The translations under genes and the position numbers were made by a program. Source: an uncultured Candidatus Saccharibacteria bacterium (GTDB taxonomy: Bacteria; Patescibacteriota; Saccharimonadia; Saccharimonadales; Saccharimonadaceae). From it: a stretch of DNA of 64,000 nucleotides. The DNA lies in contig CAPNAV010000001.1 of NCBI GenBank assembly GCA_948663575.1, positions 1-64,000 of the forward strand, given 5' to 3'. Positions 31,429 to 39,649 of this stretch are shown piece by piece (positions within the stretch are counted from its first letter, which is position 1; every line of letters begins with the position of its first letter). The notes beneath the pieces are model-generated. The model did not search any database. It saw nothing but the letters and a program-made list of their open reading frames with translations, and was not told the origin of the DNA.

Positions 31429-32636
31429 TGCCTATCAAAAAACCAAAACTCTACATTATTCACGGCTGGACTTACACCGTTGCTCCGTGGGACCGCACCA
31501 TTTCGCTCTTAGAAAAACAGGGCCTCTCCGTTGAAATGCTTCATGTCCCGGGCCTCACTGCCTCTTCTAAAAAGGTTTGGACGATTGAAGAATATGTTCG
31601 TTGGGCCGATCGTAATCTCCCAGATGGCGCTGTGGCGCTTGGTCATAGTAATGGTGGTCGTATTCTGCTTAACCTCTGCTCCGAAAAGCCTGACAAGCTT
31701 CAGCATCTAATTTTATTAGATAGCGCCGGCATCTATGAAGCCTCTAATAAGCGCGATCTCGCGCGGGGTCTTTCTAAGAAATTGGGCTTTCTCAAAAAGA
31801 TCCCCGGTCTCGCTAAAGTCTGGCATAAGCTTACTGGCGCCTCTGACTACGCTCGCGCCCCCGAAAACATGAAGAAGACTCTTAGTAATATGTTGGACAG
31901 CGATAAAAATCTCGATTTATCGAAAATTTCCGTGCCAACCTCCATTCTCTGGGGTGCCGCCGATACTGTTACTCCTCCTCACCAAGCCGAAATAATGCAT
32001 CAACAAATCAAGGACAGCCGTCTCGAAATCTTTCCGAACTGGACGCATGCGCCATATATCTCGCATCCGGCCGAGCTGGCTAAGGTGATTTTTCGCACGT
32101 ATAAACAACCTCCAGAAGTCACTACGCCTGTCGAGGTTACAGAGGCGTCGGCTATCTCCGCCTCGCTCGCGCTCAAAAAAGCCGCTGAGCCAGAAATCCC
32201 TAGCACGGCGCCGATTTCCGCCACGCTTGCTTTCAAGAAGGCTGCTGGCCCCAGCGCCCACGACACCGTCAGTCGTTCTGCCGCTCTCGCTGTCCCTAGT
32301 GGCAAGCCTCGCGTTGCCCTCCCCTCTAAGAAAGTTGTCGAGGCGGTCGGAAGTAATTCGCGCGGCTCAAGCCCATCTAGTAGCACTAATAATATTCTTG
32401 AAGAACTAAAAGTCGTCGACTACGAAAAAGCTGATTTGACCATGCCTGCCCCAGAACCACGCCGAATTATTAGCACCGCATCTGTTCCAAAAGTGGGGCG
32501 AATCGAACGAATGCGTCGCAAATTAACTCCATCAAAAAAGTCGTCCGCTAAGAAACCTACAATCAAGCAACAAACATCAAAGAAAATTAAAACAAAAGCT
32601 CGCTCGTCTGCCAGCGCTATAAGGTCAAAATCGTGA
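31428..32636 (+). CDS. Alpha/beta hydrolase with long Ala/Ser/Lys tail
   Basis: About 403 residues. Residues 1-220 form an alpha/beta hydrolase: LYIIHGWTY (oxyanion HG), nucleophile elbow ALGHSNGGRI (GHSNGG), acid region ILWGAADTVTP and catalytic histidine in FPNWTHAPYIS. The remaining 180 residues are low-complexity with repeats of ISASLALKKAA / ISATLAFKKAA and a basic end (KKSSAKKPTIK), probably flexible. It starts by ATGA overlap with the Mur ligase gene. In this context it may act on a wall or lipid-linked intermediate; substrate unknown. Confidence 0.8.
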   Translation: MPIKKPKLYIIHGWTYTVAPWDRTISLLEKQGLSVEMLHVPGLTASSKKVWTIEEYVRWADRNLPDGAVALGHSNGGRILLNLCSEKPDKLQHLILLDSAGIYEASNKRDLARGLSKKLGFLKKIPGLAKVWHKLTGASDYARAPENMKKTLSNMLDSDKNLDLSKISVPTSILWGAADTVTPPHQAEIMHQQIKDSRLEIFPNWTHAPYISHPAELAKVIFRTYKQPPEVTTPVEVTEASAISASLALKKAAEPEIPSTAPISATLAFKKAAGPSAHDTVSRSAALAVPSGKPRVALPSKKVVEAVGSNSRGSSPSSSTNNILEELKVVDYEKADLTMPAPEPRRIISTASVPKVGRIERMRRKLTPSKKSSAKKPTIKQQTSKKIKTKARSSASAIRSKS

Positions 32637-33892
32637 TTTTTCTCGGTCTTGCCTCTAATTACTCAGCGCGCCGGTCTTTTCGTCATCTTTTTGCTGCAGG
32701 CAATAGCGGCAATTCTCTGGCCTTGCGCCAGACTCTAGCCGATAAATATTCCGCCAATCTTGACCAAGTTGCGCTTTATCATTCCGGCCGTTCCGCTCTG
32801 ACGGTAGCTTTTCAGGGGTTAGTGTCTCCGGGTAGCCCGATCATCGTGCCTGGTCTCACCTGTATCGCTGTTATCCGCGCCATCAAAGCTGCCGACTGCA
32901 CGCCAGTTTACGTCGATATCGACCGAGAGACTCTGCAGTACGACATAGATAAACTCGAATCCGCGCTTGCTTCGCTCGAGGATTTACAAGAATTCGTCCA
33001 AAAAACTACTAAAACAACTCCCTGCGAGCGCCAGAAGTCTAGAGATGATAATATGGTAACGGTCTCGCAAGAAGGAATAAGCGATAAAAATATTGACAAA
33101 TCAGAGCATGTGTGCTATAATGGAATCATAGTAGCGCAGAATACTCTGGGGCTACCGCTTGACATGCAGAAAATCGAGCATCTTGCCGCAAAATATCGTT
33201 TTGCAATTGTTGAAGATTTAGCGCATTGTGCTGGGCGTTTTTATCCCGATGGCCGCGAAATCGGCACTATTGGGCAGGCTACGGCTTTGTCTTTTGGTAA
33301 GGGCAAATCTATTGATACTATTACTGGTGGTGCTGTGATTATGAGAGATAAAACTTATACCAAAACCCTCTCGCAGCCCACTAAAAAGCCCAAACTCTCA
33401 GCTCGCTTGCGTGATCGCTGGTATCCGATTCTAGCTGGAATCTCACGGTCGCTCTGGCGGATTGGCATTGGCAAGGCTCTTTTGGCACTGTTTCTATTTT
33501 TACACTGGATCGAAAAATCTGCCGATACCACGCTCGATCCGCAGGTTCGTCTGACGCATTGGCAGGCTAAATTAGCTTTGCGCCAGTTACAGAATTTGCC
33601 AACCACGCCACTCCGAGAATACCGCTTCGTGCGTCATCGCGCCAAACTTTTAGCTAGACTTAAAAAACATGGCTACGATTTCTCCGAAATCTGGTATGAT
33701 ACTCCTGTAGCTCCCGCGCGTTATGCTAGTGAGGCGGATTTTCCCAAGCAAACCTGCCCTGTGACCGTGCAAATTGCTCAAGAAATCATTAATTTACCAC
33801 CTTGGATTAAGCCCAAAAAGCTCCTACGCGCCCACGAAATCATTAAAGAATTTGAAATCGGAGGAGAAAATGTCCAAAAAATCAGCCAATAA
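32633..33892 (+). CDS. DegT/DnrJ/EryC1 family PLP-dependent protein
   Basis: A 419-residue protein starting at GTG 32633 with a 4-nt overlap. Family features: LYHSGRSALTVAFQGL, IIVPGLTCIAVIRAIKAADCTPVYVDID, VEDLAHCAGRFYPDG (Asp of the PLP ring) and ATALSFGKGKSIDTITGGAV with the Schiff-base lysine. It should be an aminotransferase acting on a sugar or related compound. A linker of about 45 residues before NGIIVAQNTLGLPLD looks inserted, and its DNA contains a perfect promoter (33093-33121). Within this operon it could supply an amino sugar or amino acid for the wall. Confidence 0.82.
   Translation: MIFLGLASNYSARRSFRHLFAAGNSGNSLALRQTLADKYSANLDQVALYHSGRSALTVAFQGLVSPGSPIIVPGLTCIAVIRAIKAADCTPVYVDIDRETLQYDIDKLESALASLEDLQEFVQKTTKTTPCERQKSRDDNMVTVSQEGISDKNIDKSEHVCYNGIIVAQNTLGLPLDMQKIEHLAAKYRFAIVEDLAHCAGRFYPDGREIGTIGQATALSFGKGKSIDTITGGAVIMRDKTYTKTLSQPTKKPKLSARLRDRWYPILAGISRSLWRIGIGKALLALFLFLHWIEKSADTTLDPQVRLTHWQAKLALRQLQNLPTTPLREYRFVRHRAKLLARLKKHGYDFSEIWYDTPVAPARYASEADFPKQTCPVTVQIAQEIINLPPWIKPKKLLRAHEIIKEFEIGGENVQKISQ
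33093..33121 (+). promoter_or_regulatory. Perfect consensus promoter inside the DegT gene
   Basis: TTGACA, 17 bp, TATAAT with TGTGC extension, fully inside the coding frame where it encodes IDKSEHVCYNG. It could drive the two FemX genes downstream. Confidence 0.6.
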
Positions 33893-34922
33893 GCCCCAAA
33901 AAACTCAAAACCCTAACGCAAAAAAATCAGCCAGCCTCAATCCGACTGATGATGAACTTTGGCGAAAAATCCAAACTCATTTTCCCGAGGCTAACTTTTT
34001 GCAGTCGCCAGAGTGGGGAAAGGTGAATATACTCATTGGCCATAAGGTTCGGATCGAGCATTTTGCCGATGTGGCTTGGTGCCTGATGATCGTCAAGAAT
34101 GCCAAACGCGGTCGCTATCTTGAGGTTCCTGGCGGTCCGCTTCTTGACTGGAATGATCAAGCTCTCGTACGCCGCATGTTTGCCGTAATTGAGAAAGTGG
34201 CGCGCGAGGAAAAATGCGTCTTTGTGCGCTTGCGCCCTCAGCTCCGAGCCGTCGATTCCGCCAAACTCGCTGGACTCAAGCTCCGCAAAGCCCCCATGCA
34301 TCTACACGCCGAGCATACCGTAATCCTAGACTTGACCAAGGACGAAAATGAGCTTCTGGCTGACATGCGCCGCCAAACCCGCTACGAAGTTCGACGTGCT
34401 GGCAAGCTTGGCATGAAAGTCATTTGCGGCGGCGACAAGAAACTTTTTGAGGAATTCCATGCCGCTCAAAGCGAGACAGCCAAACGCCAACACTTCGTGC
34501 CACCAGACCTCGACACGCTCCTGGCCGAGCGCCAAGCCTTTGGCGAACATATTCGGATTTATCTAGCCACCACCGCCGAAGACCAGTCAGTAGCCTATGG
34601 GCTGATTATCACTTGCGGCGAGGAAGCTGAGTATTTCGAGGCGGCGTCCACCGAGCTTAATCACAAGCTCCCCGGTGCCTATGCTCTGCAATGGCAAGTT
34701 ATTAAAGATCTCAAGGCTGATGGCATCAAACGTTATAATCTCTGGGGAATTGCCCCGGCCGGCGCCAAGAATCATCGCTACTCCGGTGTCACTACTTTCA
34801 AAACCGGTTTCGGTGGCGAAGTTGTCGAATTTATTCCTGCCCAAGACCTCGTGATTAAGCGTTTCCGTTACCTCTTTAATCTCATTATCGAATCAATTCG
34901 CAAAAAGAAACGTCACCTCTAA
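33870..34922 (+). CDS. FemAB/FemX-type peptidyltransferase 1
   Basis: About 350 residues. ATG 33870 follows GGAGGAG and overlaps the DegT gene by 23 nt. FemAB signatures: ANFLQSPEWGKV near the N-terminus, RGRYLEVPGGPLLDW, RRQTRYEVRRAGKLGM in the GNAT-like core, LPGAYALQWQVIKDLKADGI followed by YNLWGIAP, and TTFKTGFGGEVVEF. Such enzymes use aminoacyl-tRNA to add amino acids to the peptidoglycan stem or interpeptide bridge. The second copy at 34981 follows, so the two probably add successive residues. Confidence 0.9.
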   Translation: MSKKSANKPQKTQNPNAKKSASLNPTDDELWRKIQTHFPEANFLQSPEWGKVNILIGHKVRIEHFADVAWCLMIVKNAKRGRYLEVPGGPLLDWNDQALVRRMFAVIEKVAREEKCVFVRLRPQLRAVDSAKLAGLKLRKAPMHLHAEHTVILDLTKDENELLADMRRQTRYEVRRAGKLGMKVICGGDKKLFEEFHAAQSETAKRQHFVPPDLDTLLAERQAFGEHIRIYLATTAEDQSVAYGLIITCGEEAEYFEAASTELNHKLPGAYALQWQVIKDLKADGIKRYNLWGIAPAGAKNHRYSGVTTFKTGFGGEVVEFIPAQDLVIKRFRYLFNLIIESIRKKKRHL

Positions 34923-34936
34923 TATATTATACCACC

Positions 34937-34965
34937 ATTATAGCACACAATCCATAAAAAGTCAA
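34937..34965 (-). promoter_or_regulatory. Orphan antisense promoter between the FemX genes
   Basis: Minus-strand TTGACT, 17 bp, TATAAT with TGTGC extension. It points into the 3' end of FemX 1, with no gene on that strand. Confidence 0.55.
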
Positions 34966-34980
34966 TAGGAAAATGTCATT

Positions 34981-36051
34981 ATGTCGCAAAAAAACGCCTC
35001 CAAAGCACCACAAGAGTCGTCGAAACTAGATTTCAAGCTCGAAGACGCCAAGCATCGCCAAGAATGGGATGATTTCGTTACGGCTCATCCTGAGGCTAAT
35101 TTTTTGCAGTCTTGGGATTTTTATGATTTTTATCTCAGTCGTGGCAATCAAGTCGTGCGGCGTGTTGCACGAAATAACGACGGAGATATTATTGGGGCAT
35201 ATGCGGGAGTGGTCGAGACAGCCAAGCGTGGCCGTTATCTGGCTATCGCTGGTGGTCCAATTCTCGATTGGAATAATAAGGTCTTGGTTGAGCAGATCTT
35301 CCAGGATATGCGTAGTGAAGGTAAAAAACATCATTGCGTTTTTGTGCGCGTTCGTCCTCAGCTCGAAAAAAGTGAAAAAAGCCTGCAACTCATGCGGGAG
35401 TTAGGTTTAAAGGCTGCGCCAATGTATCTTTCGGTGGAATTTGCTGGGGTGCTAGATCTTCATAAAAATGAAGAAGAAATCCTCAAGGGTATGCGTCAAC
35501 GTCTGCGTCGCGCTTTGCGTAAGGCCGAGAAAAATGGCATCGAAATCGAAAAAAGCACCGATCCTGCTGATATTCATGAATTCTATCAGATTGAGCTTCA
35601 GACTGCTGGACGTCATCAATTTGTTGCTTTTTCAGAGGACTTTTTGACCAAACAATTCGCTGCTTTTGCCAAAAATGGCGAAGCTGTCCTTTATACTGCC
35701 AAGCTGAATGGGGAGACTTTGGCACAGAACTTTATGATTTTTTATGGTAACGAAGCCTCATATCATTATGGAGTTAGCTCCGAGTTAGGGACGAAATATT
35801 CTGGTGCGCCGCTACTCCATATGGAGGCGATGCGCGATGCTCGCGAGCAGGGAATTAAACGCTATAGTTTTTGGGGGATCGTTGGCGAAGATGAAACTTG
35901 GCATCGTTTTTATGGCGTCTCGCAATTCAAGCGTGGTTTTGGTGTAGACGAGCTCAAATATACTCCGGCTCACGATATTATCTTGAAGCCTGCTCGTTAT
36001 TCCGCCACCAAACTGATTGAAACGGTACGCAAAAAAGTCCGCCACGTCTAA
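34981..36051 (+). CDS. FemAB/FemX-type peptidyltransferase 2
   Basis: A 356-residue paralogue of the upstream FemX. Shared signatures are ANFLQSWDFYDFY, RGRYLAIAGGPILDWNNK, RQRLRRALRKAEKNGIEI, YSGAPLLHMEAMRDAREQGI and RYSFWGIVGEDETWHRFYG with QFKRGFGVDE. The expected role is a second amino-acid addition to the wall peptide. No strong ribosome binding site is seen before ATG 34981, which lies 58 nt after FemX 1. Sequences differ enough that the duplication is old. Confidence 0.9.
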   Translation: MSQKNASKAPQESSKLDFKLEDAKHRQEWDDFVTAHPEANFLQSWDFYDFYLSRGNQVVRRVARNNDGDIIGAYAGVVETAKRGRYLAIAGGPILDWNNKVLVEQIFQDMRSEGKKHHCVFVRVRPQLEKSEKSLQLMRELGLKAAPMYLSVEFAGVLDLHKNEEEILKGMRQRLRRALRKAEKNGIEIEKSTDPADIHEFYQIELQTAGRHQFVAFSEDFLTKQFAAFAKNGEAVLYTAKLNGETLAQNFMIFYGNEASYHYGVSSELGTKYSGAPLLHMEAMRDAREQGIKRYSFWGIVGEDETWHRFYGVSQFKRGFGVDELKYTPAHDIILKPARYSATKLIETVRKKVRHV

Positions 36052-36088
36052 AAACTTATGCTATAATTAGAAAAACTAGGAGATTTTT

Positions 36089-36706
36089 ATGGCGCATATT
36101 AAGCGTAAATATATAGATAGCCATTGGCTAGTATTCGTTTTTCAAGGTATTATTGCTTTATTATTTGGCTGTTTTGCCTTGTTCACCTCTAACGAATCCT
36201 CGACTGCACTTATTCCTATGATTGGTATTGCCTTGCTTCTATTATCAGTAGTTGAATTTGCTAATTCGCTTTATCGTACTCACAATCGTCACGGCTGGCT
36301 CGTCTCTACCTTGGTAGCAGTCTTCGATGCCGTATTCGGCATCCTCCTCTTGGTACTTAGTGACCAAAATATGACTACTCATCTATTCTTACTCGCAGGA
36401 TATACCGCCTTGCGAGGTATTTTTGAACTTGTGATCGGCTTTAAGACTACCGTTGATCCTACTGACCGCTTTATCTGGATTCTCTGTGGTATTTCTGGTC
36501 TCGTCTTTGGCATTTTCATTTCTAACTCTGGCCATTTGCAGAATGTTGATTTTGTCCGTTTCTTTGGTACTTATCTACTTATTCTCGGTGTCGCCAGCCT
36601 AATCTATGGGGCGCACAATCGCACTCAAAAGCTCGAAGACCGCGAAGCTCGTCTCGAAGCTGCCAAGAAAGCTCGTCAGACCAAGCGTACTACTAAGAAA
36701 TCATAA
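36089..36706 (+). CDS. HdeD/DUF308-type membrane protein
   Basis: A 205-residue protein with six hydrophobic helices in three hairpins (about residues 12-32, 38-60, 70-88, 95-115, 127-145 and 153-175) and a basic cytoplasmic tail RLEAAKKARQTKRTTKKS. The spacing and short loops match the DUF308/HdeD family, whose E. coli member is linked to acid resistance. Promoter TATGCTATAAT (36060-36068) and AGGAGA ribosome binding site are present. Function here unknown. Confidence 0.7.
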   Translation: MAHIKRKYIDSHWLVFVFQGIIALLFGCFALFTSNESSTALIPMIGIALLLLSVVEFANSLYRTHNRHGWLVSTLVAVFDAVFGILLLVLSDQNMTTHLFLLAGYTALRGIFELVIGFKTTVDPTDRFIWILCGISGLVFGIFISNSGHLQNVDFVRFFGTYLLILGVASLIYGAHNRTQKLEDREARLEAAKKARQTKRTTKKS

Positions 36707-36814
36707 AACCCTTTGACTGAGTAGTCAATCCTACAAAAATGTAAGGATAATCCATTAGCATCCAGCAGTTATTTTCGCGAAGTGTGTTATAATAAGGTCT
36801 CAAGGAGAACTTAA

Positions 36815-37711
36815 ATGAATTATAGAACCCCCACTAAGGCTATCATCACTGATGCCGGTAGTGCTAGCCGGTACCTACCAATCACCAAGACCATCCCTAA
36901 GGCCATGCTGCCAATCGGCGCAAAGCCTATTATGCAACTCGTTATTGAAGAATGCGTTGAGGCTGGTATTAAGGAGATCATTCTTGTCGTCACGCCAGAA
37001 GGTAAGTCTATCTACGAGAACTATTTTAATGATGCTGCCGTCAAGACCAAAAAACAACTTCGGAGCCAAGGCAAACTCGAACGTTATGAGCCAGTTCAGG
37101 CCGTGCTCGACTTGCCTAAGATTACAATTATCGAACAAGATCCGTCTTATCCGTATGGTAATGGCTCGCCGGTCGCCTCCGCTCGTCAGTTTATCGAGGA
37201 TGACGAGGCTTTTATTGTAGCCTATTCCGACGACATTGTTTTTGGTCAGAGCGCGGTCAAGGATCTAATTTCCATTCATCAAGCCCATCCTGATGCTGCC
37301 GCCATTATTGCTGGTCAGCCTGTTCCGCACGAGGAAATCAAAAAATACGCCTCCATTTCAATGAATGGTGATAAGCTTGTTGGCTTAATCGAGAAGCCCT
37401 CGCCTGATGAAGCGCCGACCGATCTTGCATCCTATGGTCGTTATTTATTAACTCCAGAGGTTTTTGAATATCTTAAGCCGCATGATACCGGCCTTGATAA
37501 TGAACTTTGGACGGCTGATGCTATTGCTAAGTTGATCGATACGGATCGCGTCTACGTCGTTGAAACTTCTGGTCAATGGATGACTACTGGCGACCCCAAA
37601 AATTACTTCCTTGCACACCTCAAATACGCTTTGAGCTGCCCGGAATATGGTGACGAAATCTATAAAATGCTTGATCAGTGTCAACAAAAAGCCGGCAAAC
37701 TTCATTGCTAG
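36815..37711 (+). CDS. galU: UTP-glucose-1-phosphate uridylyltransferase (GalU-like)
   Basis: A 298-residue nucleotidyltransferase. AIITDAGSASRYLPITKTIPKAMLPIGAKPIMQLVIEE is the nucleotide-binding start, in which the usual GxGTR is GSASR while the catalytic lysine region (IPKAMLP) is kept. YGNGSPVASARQF, YSDDIVFGQ (metal DD) and GLDNELWTADAI match GalU. It would make UDP-glucose for glycans or glycolipids. Promoter TGTGTTATAAT (36784-36794) and AAGGAG ribosome binding site are seen. The changed glycine loop may shift nucleotide preference. Confidence 0.85.
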   Translation: MNYRTPTKAIITDAGSASRYLPITKTIPKAMLPIGAKPIMQLVIEECVEAGIKEIILVVTPEGKSIYENYFNDAAVKTKKQLRSQGKLERYEPVQAVLDLPKITIIEQDPSYPYGNGSPVASARQFIEDDEAFIVAYSDDIVFGQSAVKDLISIHQAHPDAAAIIAGQPVPHEEIKKYASISMNGDKLVGLIEKPSPDEAPTDLASYGRYLLTPEVFEYLKPHDTGLDNELWTADAIAKLIDTDRVYVVETSGQWMTTGDPKNYFLAHLKYALSCPEYGDEIYKMLDQCQQKAGKLHC

Positions 37712-37762
37712 CCTTTTACGACCTTAAGGAGTATAATAGAAACATACTAAAGGAGAAAGAAA

Positions 37763-38122
37763 ATGGAACTAGCAACTTGGATTCTGGTTGTCATCTTGTC
37801 ATTAACGTTATTGATTTTCTTGATTGCTGGAATTGTCTTAGCCATCAAGCTAATCCGTTTGACCGAGGAGGCTCAAAAAATCGTCGCTACCGGTCAAGAT
37901 ATTGCCACTAAAGCTGATGACATTGTCGATAATGTTAAGGGCATGACATCTGTTGGCGGAATCGTGAAGACCTTTGCGAATCGCGTGGTTGAAAATCAAG
38001 AACGTCGCTATGCCGAGGAAGATGCTGCCCGTGAGGCGGCGGCCGCTGCAGCCGCTAGCGCAGCTGCCACTAGCGCCAAGAAGTCTTCAGCTAAGTCTGG
38101 AGCTAAGATCGCCAAAAAATAG
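37763..38122 (+). CDS. Single-pass membrane protein with Ala/Lys tail (DUF948-like)
   Basis: A 119-residue protein: one transmembrane helix (residues 5-30), an amphipathic helix with LTEEAQKIVATGQDIATKADD and VDNVKGMTSVG, then an Ala-rich and Lys-rich tail (AAAAAAASAAATSAKKSSAK). It resembles DUF948/general-stress YtxG-type proteins in layout. AAAGGAGA precedes the ATG. The promoter TATAAT lies at about 37723-37728. Confidence 0.65.
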   Translation: MELATWILVVILSLTLLIFLIAGIVLAIKLIRLTEEAQKIVATGQDIATKADDIVDNVKGMTSVGGIVKTFANRVVENQERRYAEEDAAREAAAAAAASAAATSAKKSSAKSGAKIAKK

Positions 38123-38135
38123 ATGCAGTATATAG

Positions 38136-38441
38136 CTAAAGAACTAGCAGCCAAGAAGCAAAACTCCTCCGGTCGCAACCGGAGGAGGCCTTTTGTTCAA
38201 TAATCTGTCGCCGTTTCAAACCTAGGAGCCGTAACATAATCATAGAATAACAGTCCGTCCCTATCGGCACTACCGGATCGACTGCTCGCATTCTGCAGAG
38301 GCTGTGACTGTATTGATATACTATCTCGCAGTCGGGATATTCGTTCCTGACGTCTGCACAGACAGCTGTCATCCTACCTAAAAATACTTCCGCTCTTATT
38401 ACTCGACCTTCAATCAAAAACTTTGGTGTAGTACTGATCAT
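38136..38441 (-). CDS. Unknown small protein whose 3' end reads through a terminator hairpin
   Basis: A 101-residue protein. ATG 38441 follows AGGGAGGG; it lies 13 nt after the upstream gene. It is a soluble alpha/beta-looking domain (RVIRAEVFLGRMTAVCADV ... VPIGTDCYSMIMLRLLGLKR). The last 20 or so codons (QKASSGCDRRSFASWLLVL) are encoded by the terminator hairpin itself, which is unusual; the natural stop may have been lost. Family not recognised. Confidence 0.5.
   Translation of the reverse strand: MISTTPKFLIEGRVIRAEVFLGRMTAVCADVRNEYPDCEIVYQYSHSLCRMRAVDPVVPIGTDCYSMIMLRLLGLKRRQIIEQKASSGCDRRSFASWLLVL
38163..38198. terminator. Strong terminator, usable on both strands
   Basis: CTCCTCCGGT-cgca-ACCGGAGGAG with CCTTTTG to the right and TTTTGC to the left. 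It terminates 37763 and lies inside the 3' end of the convergent small gene 38136. Confidence 0.85.
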
Positions 38442-38454
38442 TAAGTTGCCCTCC

Positions 38455-39471
38455 CTATTCATCTACATGTGATATTAGATTAACCGGCGATATGTCTTCG
38501 CAGGCAGTCATAATATCATCCATGGTTACCTGAACCAAAGTGTCAATTCGATTCATTTTTTTGGCAATATACTGAAGAACCTCTTCAGCCTTTCTCTTCT
38601 GCCAACAAGTTAATCCGTCGGCATGGATTATGCTCGTGGCCACATGAAGCTTGCTAGTAGATGACTCCTCAAAAAAGATACAAAAATCATCACTTCTAAC
38701 TTCCGGCCAATGCAGATGCTGTTTTATGACACCGCGGTCACAATCCTCATCTATCTGAGCGGGCACCTCATCGCCATCCCGGTCAATTACCCAAGCGCAC
38801 CGAAATGCTGCTCCGTTGTTAATAAAGTCATACGACAATTCTAGCTGGTAATTTTCCAGCTGAGCGAGCTTCCAGATGTCATTATTCCACTCGCAAGCAT
38901 TATCGTCTTCGTTGGCCACGGTAATCTCGCCATCACACGTTGTCTGTATCAATGGCACTATCATCTGATATCCATTTTCAGTTGTTCCGCCGCATACCAT
39001 CAAGGATGACAACTTATCCAGAGTCGAAGTCAACATCTCAATGTCGCCGTCGGAGCGCGGAGTCTCATTATCTACCATAAATCTCAGTAATAGATAATCC
39101 TGCAGATTCAGGCCACTCCCATAGTAAGAGAATGTCTTAGTGTCATCGTCCCAGCTTCCCGACAGTATATGAACTGCAGCGAAGTTGTTGGCTAGCAGGC
39201 GCAGCGGCGAATTCTCGAGCCACCGCTTGGAAACTGTGTGTCCGTAGCCCGTTAGGAGCAAAGGCTCTGCCATCGGATTGTCAGACTTACGCGGAAAGAT
39301 CGGGTTTACTGCTACCATATTGCAGAGCTGTCCAAATACTCTCTCGCGAGGAATCTTATAATGAACTTCTCCTTTCTGCAACGTTTCACCGTTAATGATA
39401 GTGACATATTCTGGCATCTCAGTGAAACTTGGCACTACTGATGAAAGCTTAAAAACTGGCTTAGTACTCAT
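38455..39471 (-). CDS. Unknown 338-residue soluble protein
   Basis: No signal peptide or membrane segment is seen. The sequence looks like a mixed alpha/beta protein with several acidic stretches (GSWDDDTKTFSYYG, DEDCDRGVIKQ). AGGAGGGTGA precedes the ATG with ideal spacing. Its promoter (39551-39579) and leader share unusual sequence with the promoter and leader of 47599, so the genes may be co-regulated. No family recognised; the downstream 38136 gene is in the same transcript. Confidence 0.7.
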   Translation of the reverse strand: MSTKPVFKLSSVVPSFTEMPEYVTIINGETLQKGEVHYKIPRERVFGQLCNMVAVNPIFPRKSDNPMAEPLLLTGYGHTVSKRWLENSPLRLLANNFAAVHILSGSWDDDTKTFSYYGSGLNLQDYLLLRFMVDNETPRSDGDIEMLTSTLDKLSSLMVCGGTTENGYQMIVPLIQTTCDGEITVANEDDNACEWNNDIWKLAQLENYQLELSYDFINNGAAFRCAWVIDRDGDEVPAQIDEDCDRGVIKQHLHWPEVRSDDFCIFFEESSTSKLHVATSIIHADGLTCWQKRKAEEVLQYIAKKMNRIDTLVQVTMDDIMTACEDISPVNLISHVDE

Positions 39472-39499
39472 AAATCACCCTCCTGATTCTGATTTTTTT

Positions 39500-39515
39500 G
39501 AACAAAAAGTTAACA
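39500..39515 (-). promoter_or_regulatory. Shared leader motif TGTTAACTTTTTGTTC
   Basis: A 16-nt identical match to 47556-47571, in both cases 35-50 nt after a TACAAT promoter and before an AGGAGGG site. Confidence 0.45.
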
Positions 39516-39550
39516 AGTTTCGTAGAATAGTTTTACTACCCTATCCTTTC

Positions 39551-39579
39551 ATTGTAGCACACATTATCAAAAATGTCAA
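39551..39579 (-). promoter_or_regulatory. Promoter of the 39471 gene
   Basis: Minus-strand TTGACA, 17 bp, TACAAT with TGTGC extension. Confidence 0.75.
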
Positions 39580-39601
39580 GAATACCCCTATAATGCTCAG
39601 C

Positions 39602-39628
39602 AAAAATGACGCACCGGAGTGCGCCATT
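39602..39628 (-). terminator. Terminator of the TelA operon
   Basis: Minus-strand AATGGCGCAC-tccg-GTGCGTCATT followed by TTTGC. Confidence 0.85.
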
Positions 39629-39649
39629 CGTTGTAGAAAGTGAGTTTTG

